Assembly (NCBI RefSeq): GCF_000744705.1
Contig: NZ_JQML01000001.1
Location: 682,001 to 746,000, forward strand
Direction: 5' to 3'
DNA: 64,000 nucleotides
From: Streptacidiphilus albus JL83
Lineage (GTDB): Bacteria > Actinomycetota > Actinomycetes > Streptomycetales > Streptomycetaceae
The notes under the pieces: model-generated
What the model saw: only the letters and a program-made list of their open reading frames with translations
Told to the model about the DNA's origin: nothing
Databases searched by the model: none
Made by a program: the position numbers and the translations under genes
In this document: positions 8,048-16,020 of the stretch, piece after piece
Layout: each line of letters starts with the position of its first letter
Position numbering within the stretch: the stretch's first letter is position 1

Positions 8048-8125
8048 TCAGGTCGAGGGACGGTGGCCGTGGTTGGCCCCGTGCTTGCGACGCGCCTTCT
8101 TCTTCCGACGCCGTTTCGACGACAT
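8048..8125 (-). CDS. Ribosomal protein bL37 (25 aa)
   Basis: A 78-nt gene: ATG 8123-8125, stop 8048-8050, ribosome site AGAGGAG a few bases upstream. The product is 25 aa: an Arg/Lys block (SSKRRRKKKARRKHG) followed by ANHGHRPST. A basic first half followed by ANHG(K/H)RP is the signature of actinobacterial bL37, the 24-residue protein seen in mycobacterial large-subunit structures, where it packs into 23S rRNA. Length and motif agree. It is convergent with the His-rich protein gene. The C-terminal ST replaces the usual NA. Easily missed because of its size. Confidence 0.85.
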   Translation of the reverse strand: MSSKRRRKKKARRKHGANHGHRPST

Positions 8126-8281
8126 GGCCGCTCCTCTCACTCCGGGGTGCTCGGTCTGCGGGTGTATCGGCCCTGCTCACCACCGTGCCACAGCATCGGC
8201 GGCACCGCTCGTCCCGCCGCCCTCCCCTCCCCCGGGCGACCCGGAGTGGCGGGGACCGCAAGAAGGGCGTGGGCTGGAGTC

Positions 8282-8452
8282 ATGAGCGACGACGACACCA
8301 GCACCATCTCGGCCTGGACCGAGCGACTTCTCGCCCAGGCCCCCGGACTGTCGGCCGACCAGGCCAGCCAGTTCGTCCACGACCTGTACTTCGCCGCGCA
8401 GCGGACCCTGGACCGCGAGCAGTCCGAGGCGGACTTCGCCCGCGACGAGTAG
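8282..8452 (+). CDS. Small acidic hypothetical protein
   Basis: 56 aa from ATG 8282 (GGAG about 5 bp upstream). It is acidic and predicted mostly helical (SAWTERLLAQAPGLSADQASQFV in part, ending EQSEADFARDE). No Cys, signal peptide or membrane helix. Not a family I can name. It has typical Streptomyces codon use and stands alone between the divergent bL37 gene and the convergent TetR gene. Confidence 0.6.
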   Translation: MSDDDTSTISAWTERLLAQAPGLSADQASQFVHDLYFAAQRTLDREQSEADFARDE

Positions 8453-8494
8453 GCCCCCGGGCCGGCCCCTACCGGGCCTTCCGCCGATGACGCG

Positions 8495-8549
8495 TGACGA
8501 CGCAGTGACGAAGCAGCGACGACCCAGCGACGACCCAGCAATGACGCAG
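8495..8549. repeat. Five tandem 11-bp repeats
   Basis: Consecutive 11-mers TGACGACGCAG, TGACGAAGCAG, CGACGACCCAG, CGACGACCCAG, CAATGACGCAG. They are non-coding, lying downstream of the small acidic protein gene and before the TetR stop. Confidence 0.75.
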
Positions 8550-8614
8550 CGAGGTGCCGGGGATGCCGGAACACGCCGACCACAGCGACCGCTCGGGCGG
8601 CCACTGAACCGGAT

Positions 8615-9271
8615 TCACAACCGCGGCACCGGGGCCGGGTCGCCGGCCGCCGCGTCGAGCAGCGGGGCGAGCTCACCGGCGACGGCGGACAGGGCGCGGA
8701 TGTCCTGCTCGGAGCGCGCGAGCAGGATCGCCCCCTCCAGCGCGCTGACCATCAGCGTGGCCAGCGACCCGGCCCGGGGCTCCGGCACGCCCATCCCGAC
8801 CAGCGCCCCCGCCACCGGGCCGGTCCAGGCGGCGAAGGCCTCGGCGGCGGCGCCCCTGGTCGAGTCGGCGGAGCCGGCGCAGTCCACCACCGCCGCCGCG
8901 ACCGGGCAGCCGCCCGCGAAACCGCGCTCCAGGTACTCGTCGGTCCACTGCCGGACCATCGCGGCGAACAGCCCGCTCGGCGAGGGCTCGGACATCGCGG
9001 CGACGAAGCCGGCCACCCGGCCGCCGGCCCACTCCCCGGCCCAGGCCACCGCCTCGTTGACCAACTGCTCCTTGCCGCCCGGGAAGTAGTGCTGCAGCGA
9101 CCCGCGCGGCGCCTTCGCCCGCGCCGCGACCTCGCGCATCCCGGTCGCGCCGACGCCCTCGCGGCGGATGAGCTGGGCCGCCGTGTAGACCATCCGCTCG
9201 CGCGGCCCGGCCCCAGGACCAGCAGGGCTCGTAGGGCTCGTAGGGCTCGTAGGGCTCGTAGGGCTCGCCAT
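8615..9271 (-). CDS. TetR-family regulator (LmrA/YxaF-type)
   Basis: 218 aa from ATG 9271 (GGAGG 6 bp upstream; ATG 9274 is the alternative). After a Ser-Pro-Thr repeat tail (residues 3-16) comes a TetR helix-turn-helix: [20 protein letters not shown], then [15 protein letters not shown] (residues about 26-70). The C-terminal domain with [13 protein letters not shown] and [12 protein letters not shown] matches LmrA/YxaF-like TetRs. It is divergent from the dehydrogenase at 9379, with a 16-bp perfect palindrome between them, so it very probably represses that gene and itself. Confidence 0.9.
   Translation of the reverse strand: MASPTSPTSPTSPTSPAGPGAGPRERMVYTAAQLIRREGVGATGMREVAARAKAPRGSLQHYFPGGKEQLVNEAVAWAGEWAGGRVAGFVAAMSEPSPSGLFAAMVRQWTDEYLERGFAGGCPVAAAVVDCAGSADSTRGAAAEAFAAWTGPVAGALVGMGVPEPRAGSLATLMVSALEGAILLARSEQDIRALSAVAGELAPLLDAAAGDPAPVPRL
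9225..9267. repeat. 9-bp microsatellite coding for an SPT repeat in the TetR N terminus
   Basis: GGGCTCGTA is repeated 4.8 times without error. On the minus strand it encodes [14 protein letters not shown] at the start of the TetR regulator. Whole-codon repeats like this can expand or contract without frameshift. Confidence 0.85.
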
Positions 9272-9329
9272 CATCGACCTCCGACGTCGCTCAAGGGTCA
9301 ACCATGTCATGGACCTCGACTGCCGCTAT

Positions 9330-9345
9330 TATGACAGCTGTCATA
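9330..9345. promoter_or_regulatory. Palindromic TetR operator
   Basis: TATGACAGCTGTCATA, a perfect 16-bp palindrome 34 bp before the dehydrogenase start and 59 bp before the TetR start; the size and placement are typical of a TetR operator. Confidence 0.75.
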
Positions 9346-9378
9346 GAAAGCCAGCTCAGCGGCGGTTATGGGGTTGCC

Positions 9379-10260
9379 ATGGAGGCAGGATTCATCGGTC
9401 TCGGCGTGATGGGGCAGCCAATGGCCCTGAACCTGGCCCGTTCGGGCGCCGAACTCGTCGTCTGGAACCGCACCGCCGCCGCCTGCGAGCCGCTGCGGGC
9501 GGTGGGTGCGGCCGTGGCGGCCGAGCCGGCCGAGGTCTTCCGCCGGGCCCGCACGGTGATCCTGATGCTGGCCGACGGCGCGGCGGTCGACGCCGTCCTC
9601 GGCCGGGGCACGGCGGACTTCGCCGCCAACGTCGCCGGGCACACCGTCGTCCACATGGGCACCACCTCGCCCGAGTACTCGCGCGCTCTGGAGGCCGACG
9701 TCCGGTCGGCCGGAGGCCGCTACGTCGAGGCCCCCGTCTCCGGCTCCCGGGGACCGGCCCAGGCCGGACAGCTGGTGGCGATGCTGGCCGGGGATGACGC
9801 CGCGGTGCGCGAGGTGCGCCCCCTGCTCGCGCCGATGTGCGGCGACAGCTACCTCTGCGGCGCGGTCCCGGACGCCCTGCTGATGAAGCTCTCGGTCAAC
9901 CTGTTCCTGATCACCATGGTCACCGGCCTCACCGAGGCGTTCCACTTCGCCGACCGGCACGGACTGGACCGGGAGCGCTTCCTGGCCGTGCTCGACGCCG
10001 GCCCGATGGCCAGCACCGTCTCCCGCGCCAAGGCCGCCAAGCTCGCCGAGCGCGACTTCGCGGTCCAGGCCGCGATCTCGGACGTGCTGAAGAACAACCG
10101 GCTGATCGCCGACGAGGCCCGGCAGTCCGGACTGGCCTCGCCGCTGCTCGACGCCTGCCACGCCCTCTACGCCGAGGCCGAGGCGCTGGGCCACGGACGC
10201 GAAGACATGGCAGCCGTGCTGCAGGCGATCGAGGCCCGCACCGACGGCCGGACCCGCTAG
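9379..10260 (+). CDS. NAD(P)-dependent beta-hydroxyacid dehydrogenase family oxidoreductase
   Basis: 293 aa from ATG 9379. The N-terminal Rossmann fold has [19 protein letters not shown]. The substrate loop is [20 protein letters not shown], and the catalytic Lys region is [10 protein letters not shown], where the usual Asn follows. This is the 3-hydroxyisobutyrate dehydrogenase / imine reductase-like superfamily; the exact substrate cannot be told. It is divergent from the TetR gene, with the palindromic operator in its promoter. The stop TAG (10258-10260) lies in the target duplication of the insertion sequence that follows, so the original terminator palindrome has been split. Confidence 0.88.
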   Translation: MEAGFIGLGVMGQPMALNLARSGAELVVWNRTAAACEPLRAVGAAVAAEPAEVFRRARTVILMLADGAAVDAVLGRGTADFAANVAGHTVVHMGTTSPEYSRALEADVRSAGGRYVEAPVSGSRGPAQAGQLVAMLAGDDAAVREVRPLLAPMCGDSYLCGAVPDALLMKLSVNLFLITMVTGLTEAFHFADRHGLDRERFLAVLDAGPMASTVSRAKAAKLAERDFAVQAAISDVLKNNRLIADEARQSGLASPLLDACHALYAEAEALGHGREDMAAVLQAIEARTDGRTR

Positions 10261-10261
10261 C

Positions 10262-12029
10262 CCTGTCCTTCGCACATGACTCTTTGTGGCGATTCCTAGT
10301 CCTCGGCGGTGTCGTCGCCGGGATGTGCGCGTTGATGGTGGCGTGCCTGTCTTCGTCGGTCGCGACCGTTCCCGTGTGCAGCGTCCCCGAGCCGAGCTTC
10401 TGATCACCGCAGTGGTGGAGAAGCGGCTGGGGGCGCTGCCGGCCTGTGCGCATTTCCTGCGCCGGCTGGACATCGCCGGCATCATCGACGGACTGTGCCC
10501 GGTGCGCGATGTCGCCCACCTCACCCACGGACAGGTCGTCGAGGCGTTGATCGCCAACCGGCTGTCCTCGCCGACGCCCCTGTTCAAGGTGGCCCGCTGG
10601 GCCGAGCAATGGGCCGTGGAGGACGTCTTCGGCATCCACGCCGACTTCCTCAACGACGACCGCATCGCCCGCGCGCTGGACGCCGTCGCCCCGCACCTGG
10701 ACGAACTCGTCGGCTCCATCGGGGCCAAGGCGATCACCGAGTTCGGCATCGACGCCTCACGCTGCCACTGGGACATGACCAGCGTCTCCCTCTACGGCGC
10801 CTACGAGAACCCCGACAGTGACTACCCAGTGGTCAAGTTCGGGCACCCCAAGGACCGGCGCACCGACCTGAAGCAGATCCAGGCCGGACTGGCGGTCACC
10901 GGCGACGGCGGCATCCCCGTCACCCACCGCGCCTTCAGCGGCGGAGCCGCCGAGGTCTCCCAGGTCGTGGACGCGATGACCGCCCTGCGGCAGATCGCGA
11001 AGCGCCCGGACCTGCTGCTGGTAGGCGACAGCAAACTGCTGACCTACGACAACGTGTCCGCGATGACGGCCGAAGGCGTCCACTTCCTGGCTCCGGCTGC
11101 CGCCGCCAGCGTCGACAGCGCCGTCTACGCCGCTCTGGACCTGCAGTCGGCCGAACCCGTGGAGTACACCGCCGAACGCGACGCCGACAAGCCAGCTGAC
11201 CAGCGCGCCCTCTACCGAGTCATGGAGGACCGGTTCACCTGGAAGGGCCGGCGCAGGAAGGACCCCGCGCTGACGATGCGCCGGATCCTGGTCCACTCCA
11301 GCTCCAACGCGACCGGACAGCTCAAGGCCCGCACCAAGAAGCTGGCCCGGGCCCGCGAGGACCTGGAGAAGATCCAGCGCAACCTGGGCACCCGCCACTA
11401 CCCCGACGCCAGGAAGGTCGCCGACACGGTCGCGGTGATCGCCAAGAAGCGCCGCGTCACCGCCTACCTGCACACTGATGTCAGCACCAGCCCGGACGGG
11501 AAACCCACCCTGACCTGGTCATTCGACCAGGACGCCGTCGACGCCGAAGCGGCCGTCGACGGCTGGTACACGCTGCTGACCAACCTGCCCGCCGACCAGG
11601 CCACCGCAGCCCAGGTGCTCCTGCACTACAAGGGCCAGGGCACCGTCGAACGCCGCTACAGCCACGTCAAGGGCCCCTTCGCGATCGCGCCGATGTTCCT
11701 GCAGAACAACCGCCGCATCGCCGCCCTGATCACCGTGATCTGCCTGGCCCTGCTGGTCTTCTCCCTGATCGAGCGCCAGGTCCGCCAGGCCCTGGGCGAC
11801 CAGCGCACCATGCACGGCCTCCAGCCCGGCAGCAACCAGGCCCTGCGGCCGACCGGCGAACTGATCCTGACCGCACTGTCCGACCTGCGTATGCGCAGCG
11901 GCACCGCCACCAGCCCACCAGTCGTCCTAGTCAGCGAAGGCATCCAGGCCCGACTCCTAGACATACTCGAAGTCGACCCAACCCACCCCCGCTGGCTCGA
12001 CACACGTTTCCCTATGTGCGAAGGACACA
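10262..12029 (+). mobile_element. IS1634-family (IS4 superfamily) insertion sequence
   Basis: About 1.77 kb. The inverted repeat TGTCCTTCGCACAT at 10264-10277 is matched perfectly by its complement at 12014-12027. It is flanked by a 6-bp direct repeat GCTAGC (10256-10261 and 12030-12035), the likely target duplication. Removing the element and one repeat restores CCCGCTAGCGGG, a perfect 12-bp palindrome at the end of the dehydrogenase gene, so the element inserted at the centre of a probable terminator hairpin. It contains one transposase gene, intact. Confidence 0.88.
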
Positions 12030-12034
12030 GCTAG
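10286..12034 (+). CDS. IS1634-family transposase (DDE type)
   Basis: Up to 582 aa; GTG 10286 is the first start, but a GTG at 10325 is also possible. The RNase-H-like DDE core shows WDMTSVSLYG (first Asp), LLLVGDSKLLTY (second Asp) and QGTVERRYSHVKGP (Glu with the YREK-like spacing). Between them lies the long beta-rich insertion expected of IS1634/IS4 members. The reading frame is intact, so the element may be active. The stop codon TAG (12032-12034) is not in the element proper but in the flanking GCTAGC duplication, so the gene borrows its stop from the target site. Confidence 0.9.
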   Translation: MAIPSPRRCRRRDVRVDGGVPVFVGRDRSRVQRPRAELLITAVVEKRLGALPACAHFLRRLDIAGIIDGLCPVRDVAHLTHGQVVEALIANRLSSPTPLFKVARWAEQWAVEDVFGIHADFLNDDRIARALDAVAPHLDELVGSIGAKAITEFGIDASRCHWDMTSVSLYGAYENPDSDYPVVKFGHPKDRRTDLKQIQAGLAVTGDGGIPVTHRAFSGGAAEVSQVVDAMTALRQIAKRPDLLLVGDSKLLTYDNVSAMTAEGVHFLAPAAAASVDSAVYAALDLQSAEPVEYTAERDADKPADQRALYRVMEDRFTWKGRRRKDPALTMRRILVHSSSNATGQLKARTKKLARAREDLEKIQRNLGTRHYPDARKVADTVAVIAKKRRVTAYLHTDVSTSPDGKPTLTWSFDQDAVDAEAAVDGWYTLLTNLPADQATAAQVLLHYKGQGTVERRYSHVKGPFAIAPMFLQNNRRIAALITVICLALLVFSLIERQVRQALGDQRTMHGLQPGSNQALRPTGELILTALSDLRMRSGTATSPPVVLVSEGIQARLLDILEVDPTHPRWLDTRFPMCEGHS

Positions 12035-12274
12035 CGGGCAGCAGGTCCTCGGATCCACCGGGCGCGGCTCCGTACGGCAGGGTGGGGCACGATTCGCGGC
12101 GCCGATCGGACCGCTTCCGGTTTGGCGGCGCCGAATGCGGCAAGACGCTTGCCCCGACGGTCGGTCCCTGTCCCGGCGGCGCCACACGCCCACCGCAGCG
12201 GTGGTCCGGCGCGGGAACGGTCCACGAACGGACAATGCGAAGCCGGGCCGGAAGCGCGTACGGGAGGAAGAGCC

Positions 12275-14089
12275 ATGGGTTGGGGAACGTCGAAGACGGG
12301 GCGACCACGGGTGCCGCTGCGGCACGGGGAGGGCGACCGGGACCATCTGACCAGCTTCGGCGGCCTGGCCGCGCTGTCCCTGGACGCCCTCAGCTCGGTG
12401 GCCTACGGGCCGGAGGCCATCGTGCTCGTCCTGGTCGCGGCCGGGTCCTCGGCGCTGCGGCTGACGCTGCCGATCACGATCGCGATCACCGGGCTGCTCA
12501 CGGTCCTGGTGGTCTCCTACTGCCAGGTCATCGCCGTCCACCCGGACGGCGGCGGCGCCTACGCGGTGGGCAAGAAGGACCTGGGCGCCACGGTCAGCCT
12601 GCTGGCCGCCGCCAGCCTGGTGGTGGACTACGTGCTGACCGTCGCGGTCAGCCTGGCCGCCGGCGCCGCGAGCCTGGCCTCGGCCTTCCCCTCGCTGGCG
12701 CCGCACCTGCTGGCGATGTGCCTGACCGGCCTGGTGCTGATCACCGCCGTCAACCTGTGGGGCATCGCGGAGAGCGCCCGCGCGCTGATGCTGCCGATGG
12801 TCCTGTTCCTGATCGCGATCTTCGGTGTGATCGCGGTCGGCCTGGTCCGGTCCCACCCGGCCGCGCTGGTCGGCACCGCGCAGCCGATCCACATCAGCGA
12901 GGCGCTGGGGGTGGTGCTGATCCTGAAGGCCTTCGCGGCCGGCTGCTCGGCGCTGACCGGGATCGAGGCCATCGCCAACGGCGTCCCCACCTTCCGCGAA
13001 CCGCGGGCCCGGCGGGCGCAACGGACCGAGCTGATGCTCGGCGCGCTGCTGGGTGCGATGCTGGTCGGCCTCTCGGTGCTGATCCGCCGCGAGCACGTGG
13101 AGCCGCGCGGCGGGGTGACCGTGCTGGCGCAGCTGACGGCCGGCTCCTTCGGGACCGGCTGGGCCTACTACGCCTCGAACATCGCGGTCACCCTGGTCCT
13201 CGCGCTGGCGGCCAACACCAGCTTCGGCGGGCTGCCGGTGCTGATGAGCCTGCTCTCGAAGGACAACCGGCTGCCGCACCTGTTCGGCCTGCGCAGCGAA
13301 CGGCCGGTGCACCGCTACGGCGTGGTCGCGCTGGCGCTCCTCGCAGCGGGGCTGCTGGTGGCGGTCGACGCCGTCACCGACCGGTTGATCCCGCTGTACG
13401 CGATCGGGGTGTTCATCGGCTTCACCATCAGCCAGACCGGGCTGGTGCGGCACTGGTACACCCAGCGGCCCCCGCGCTGGCTGCCTCGGGCCGCCCTGAA
13501 CGGGACGGGCGCGGTGCTGACCGCGATCGCCGCCCTGGTCTTCGTCGCCAGCAAGTTCGCCGAGGGCGCCTGGGTCGTGGTGCTGACCGTACCGGCGCTG
13601 ATGCTGCTGTTCGCCAGGATCGAGAGCTACTACCGGGCCGTCGGCCTGGAACTGGAACTCGGCCGGCTCCCGGAGCGGCCCCTCGCCGCCCGGAGCCTGG
13701 TGATCGTCCCGGTCAACAGCATCAGCAGGCTCACCGAGCACGCCCTGCACGCGGCGCTGTCCCTGAGCGACGACGTCGTCGCGGTCAGCGTCCATCCCGA
13801 TCCGGAGCAGGGGGCGGACTTCCGCGCCCAGTGGGAGCAGTGGAATCCCGGCGTCCGGCTGGAGAGTCTGGAGAGCCCGCACCGGTCACTGGTCCATCCG
13901 ATCGTCGGCTACGTCGAGCGGGCGCAGCAGGGCGACCGGCAGATCGCCGTGCTCATCCCCGAGGTGCAGCCGCGCCACTGGCGCTACCGCATCCTGCAGA
14001 ACCAGCGCGGGCTGCTGCTGGCCACCGTGCTGCGGGCCAGTACGGATGCCGTCATCTGCACCATCCCCTACCGCCTGACCAGCCGCTGA
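12275..14089 (+). CDS. kimA: APC-superfamily permease, KimA-like potassium transporter
   Basis: 604 aa from ATG 12275 (GGGAGGAAG upstream). About 12 membrane helices span residues 25-460, followed by a cytosolic domain of about 140 residues. ALDALSSVAYGPEAI and HPDGGGAYAVGKKDLG are hallmark motifs of the KUP/KimA branch (B. subtilis KimA, formerly YdaO), a proton-coupled K+ importer inhibited by c-di-AMP. The symbol is by similarity. The 240 bp before it (12035-12274) hold no gene that I can support, and I see no ydaO-type riboswitch. It lies just downstream of the insertion sequence. Confidence 0.85.
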   Translation: MGWGTSKTGRPRVPLRHGEGDRDHLTSFGGLAALSLDALSSVAYGPEAIVLVLVAAGSSALRLTLPITIAITGLLTVLVVSYCQVIAVHPDGGGAYAVGKKDLGATVSLLAAASLVVDYVLTVAVSLAAGAASLASAFPSLAPHLLAMCLTGLVLITAVNLWGIAESARALMLPMVLFLIAIFGVIAVGLVRSHPAALVGTAQPIHISEALGVVLILKAFAAGCSALTGIEAIANGVPTFREPRARRAQRTELMLGALLGAMLVGLSVLIRREHVEPRGGVTVLAQLTAGSFGTGWAYYASNIAVTLVLALAANTSFGGLPVLMSLLSKDNRLPHLFGLRSERPVHRYGVVALALLAAGLLVAVDAVTDRLIPLYAIGVFIGFTISQTGLVRHWYTQRPPRWLPRAALNGTGAVLTAIAALVFVASKFAEGAWVVVLTVPALMLLFARIESYYRAVGLELELGRLPERPLAARSLVIVPVNSISRLTEHALHAALSLSDDVVAVSVHPDPEQGADFRAQWEQWNPGVRLESLESPHRSLVHPIVGYVERAQQGDRQIAVLIPEVQPRHWRYRILQNQRGLLLATVLRASTDAVICTIPYRLTSR

Positions 14090-14165
14090 ACCGGGTCCGC
14101 GAGCAGTCGCCGCAGGTCGGCGATTAGGCGGCGTGTGCTAGACAGGGAGTAATCAAAGGGGTATT

Positions 14166-15323
14166 TTGCACCAGCTCACGCTCGGCATCATCGCGAAGTC
14201 GCACAAGGAGAACGAGCAGAGGCTGCCGGTTCACCCGGCACACCTGGAGCGGATCGACGCGGACCTGCGCGACCGCATCCACCTCGAAGAGGGCTACGGA
14301 GCCGGCTTCGGCTACTCCGACGCGCAGCTCGCCCCCCTGGTGGCCGGCCTGCTGCCGAAGGCGGAGCTGATCGCGCGCTCCGACGTCGTCCTGCTCGCCA
14401 AGCCGATGCTGGAGGACGTGGCCGAGCTCCGCGAGGGCCAGGTGCTCTGGGGCTGGCCGCACTGCGTCCAGGACGACAAGATCACCCAGATTGCCATCGA
14501 CCGGCGGCTGACCGTGATCGCCTTCGAGGCGATGAACCACTGGACCAGCGACGGCTCGTTCAACCTGCATGTCTTCCACAAGAACAACGAACTGGCCGGG
14601 TACTCCTCGGTGCTGCACGCCATGCAGCTGCGCGGCTCGACCGGCGACTACGGGCGCCGGCTGCGCGCCGTGGTGATCGGTTTCGGCGCGACCGCCCGGG
14701 GCGCCGTGACCGCGCTGAACTCCCTCGGCGTGCACGATGTCGACGTGCTCACCGCGCGCGGCGTCACCGCCGTGGGATCGCCGATCCACTCCGCCCGCAT
14801 CGTCCAGTTCGACCACGACGAGGCGGACGACACCACCGACCCGCGCCGCAGCCACGCCCTGACCGAAACGGGACGGCAGCCGCTGGCCGAGTTCCTCGCC
14901 GGTCACGACATCATCGTCAACTGCGTCCTCCAGGACACCGCCGCACCGCTGACCTTCCTGATCGAGGAGGACCTGGCGACGCTGGCCCCGGGCACCCTGG
15001 TCATCGACGTCTCCTGCGACGAGGGCATGGGATTCAGCTGGGCCCGGCCGACCACCTTCACCGAGCCGATGTTCACCGTGGGCGACAACGTGCACTACTA
15101 CGGCGTCGACCACAGCCCGTCCTACCTGTGGTCCTCCGCCACCTGGGAGAACAGCGAGGCGCTGATCCCCTACCTGCGCTCGGTGCTCGACGGTCCCGAG
15201 GGCTGGCTGGCCGACCAGACCATCCGCCGGGCGATGGAGATCCACGACGGCGTCGTCCGGAACCCGGCGGTCCTCGCCTTCCAGCACCGGGCGGCCGAGT
15301 TCCCGCACCGGCGGCAGCAGTAG
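14166..15323 (+). CDS. Alanine dehydrogenase / N5-(carboxyethyl)ornithine synthase-family enzyme
   Basis: 385 aa. It begins at TTG 14166, with AAAGGGG 6 bp upstream deciding this rare start. The N-terminal domain opens with IIAKSHKENEQRLPVHP, the substrate-binding start of alanine dehydrogenase-like proteins. The NAD(P) Rossmann segment is RLRAVVIGFGATARGAVTAL. CDEGMGFSWARPTTF and YGVDHSPSYLWSSATW are typical of the carboxyethylornithine synthase branch, which reductively couples pyruvate to an amino group. It could also be a true alanine dehydrogenase relative; the substrate is not settled by sequence. Confidence 0.78.
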   Translation: MHQLTLGIIAKSHKENEQRLPVHPAHLERIDADLRDRIHLEEGYGAGFGYSDAQLAPLVAGLLPKAELIARSDVVLLAKPMLEDVAELREGQVLWGWPHCVQDDKITQIAIDRRLTVIAFEAMNHWTSDGSFNLHVFHKNNELAGYSSVLHAMQLRGSTGDYGRRLRAVVIGFGATARGAVTALNSLGVHDVDVLTARGVTAVGSPIHSARIVQFDHDEADDTTDPRRSHALTETGRQPLAEFLAGHDIIVNCVLQDTAAPLTFLIEEDLATLAPGTLVIDVSCDEGMGFSWARPTTFTEPMFTVGDNVHYYGVDHSPSYLWSSATWENSEALIPYLRSVLDGPEGWLADQTIRRAMEIHDGVVRNPAVLAFQHRAAEFPHRRQQ

Positions 15324-15349
15324 CCGCTGCCCCCGGCCCCGGGCCCGGC

Positions 15350-15601
15350 TCACGCCTCGCGGAAGTGAACCAGGATGCGGCCCTCGTTGCCCGGGGCCGA
15401 CTCGTGGCGGAGGTAGAGCTTCCTGATGTGCTTCTGGTCCAGGAAGGCGAGCACCCGCCGCTTCAGTTGGCCGGAGCCCTTGCCGGGGATGATCTCGACA
15501 ACGGCCTCGCCGGAGCGCGTGGCCGTGAACAGGAACTGGCGCAGGGCCAGTTCGATGTCGCGGTTGTTCCGGTAGATCGGGTGCAGATCCAGGCTCAGCA
15601 T
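15350..15601 (-). CDS. Small Smr-domain protein
   Basis: 83 aa comprising only an Smr (MutS2 C-terminal-type) domain: LDLHPIYRNNRDIELALRQF, then the diagnostic VVEIIPGKGSGQLKRRV loop and the final strand RILVHF. Smr domains bind or nick structured nucleic acids, including colliding-ribosome mRNA. The LDLH motif is intact. It stands alone and is convergent with the preceding dehydrogenase gene. Confidence 0.88.
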   Translation of the reverse strand: MLSLDLHPIYRNNRDIELALRQFLFTATRSGEAVVEIIPGKGSGQLKRRVLAFLDQKHIRKLYLRHESAPGNEGRILVHFREA

Positions 15602-16020
15602 CCGGGGCCGCCTCGCGACGCCGCCGCCGACCGGTGGTCAGTGATCACCGTCGTACCCTAGCCCCGGCCCGTCGGCCGGCACCAGCAGCCTGCTCCGGTA
15701 CCGACCGTGTCCGGCCCCTGTCCCTGAGGCCGTTCGGCTCCTATGCTGAGACTGCTGCCCCGGACCCCGGCCGTGCGTGCACCGTCCGCCGACCGTGTGA
15801 ACCCTGAGGGGAAGCCTGTGGCAGCCTTCGCACCTCCCACGACGCCCTCCCGCTCACCCCGCCCGGCGGCGGCCCCGCGCACACCCTGAGGACTGCGCTG
15901 CCCCGGTGCCGAATGGGTTCTCCACCGGAAGCAGCGCGCCGCCGACAGGTCTTGGGGGACACGTCGGCAGATGGTCCGCACCGCTGCGGCATCGGTGCGG
16001 ACCATCCTCATGTCCCCGGC
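15602..16020. other. Gene-poor interval with candidate promoter and nested hairpins
   Basis: No ORF here looks like a conserved protein. On the plus strand there is a palindrome-like box GAGGCCGTTCGGCTCC (15726-15741), then TATGCT (-10-like), then a GTG at 15811 behind GAGGGGAAG opening only 23 codons. A hairpin follows: GCGCTGC (about 15894) with CGGTG pairs with CACCG and GCAGCGC (to about 15939). The terminator-like stem at 15970-16006 comes last. This could be a small RNA or leader-peptide unit; nothing proves it. Confidence 0.35.
15955..16017. terminator. Two-part terminator hairpin for the SPFH gene
   Basis: GATGGTCCGCACCG (15970-15983) pairs perfectly with 15993-16006, and an outer GGGGAC (15955-15960) pairs with GTCCCC (16012-16017). 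It lies directly after the SPFH stop at 16021 in the minus direction. Confidence 0.8.

Noticed and set aside
12035-12274. Possible c-di-AMP (ydaO) riboswitch before the KimA-like gene
   Set aside because: The expected conserved core and pseudo-symmetric helices were not recognisable by eye; a covariance search would settle it.
11957-13882. 641-codon open frame opposite the KimA-like gene
   Set aside because: Antisense shadow of a high-GC gene: extreme Gln/Arg/Gly/His composition and no domain, while the plus strand has a clear transporter.
15658-16011. 117-codon minus-strand frame between Smr and SPFH genes
   Set aside because: Arg/Gly/Ala low complexity, crosses the terminator hairpin, no ribosome site.
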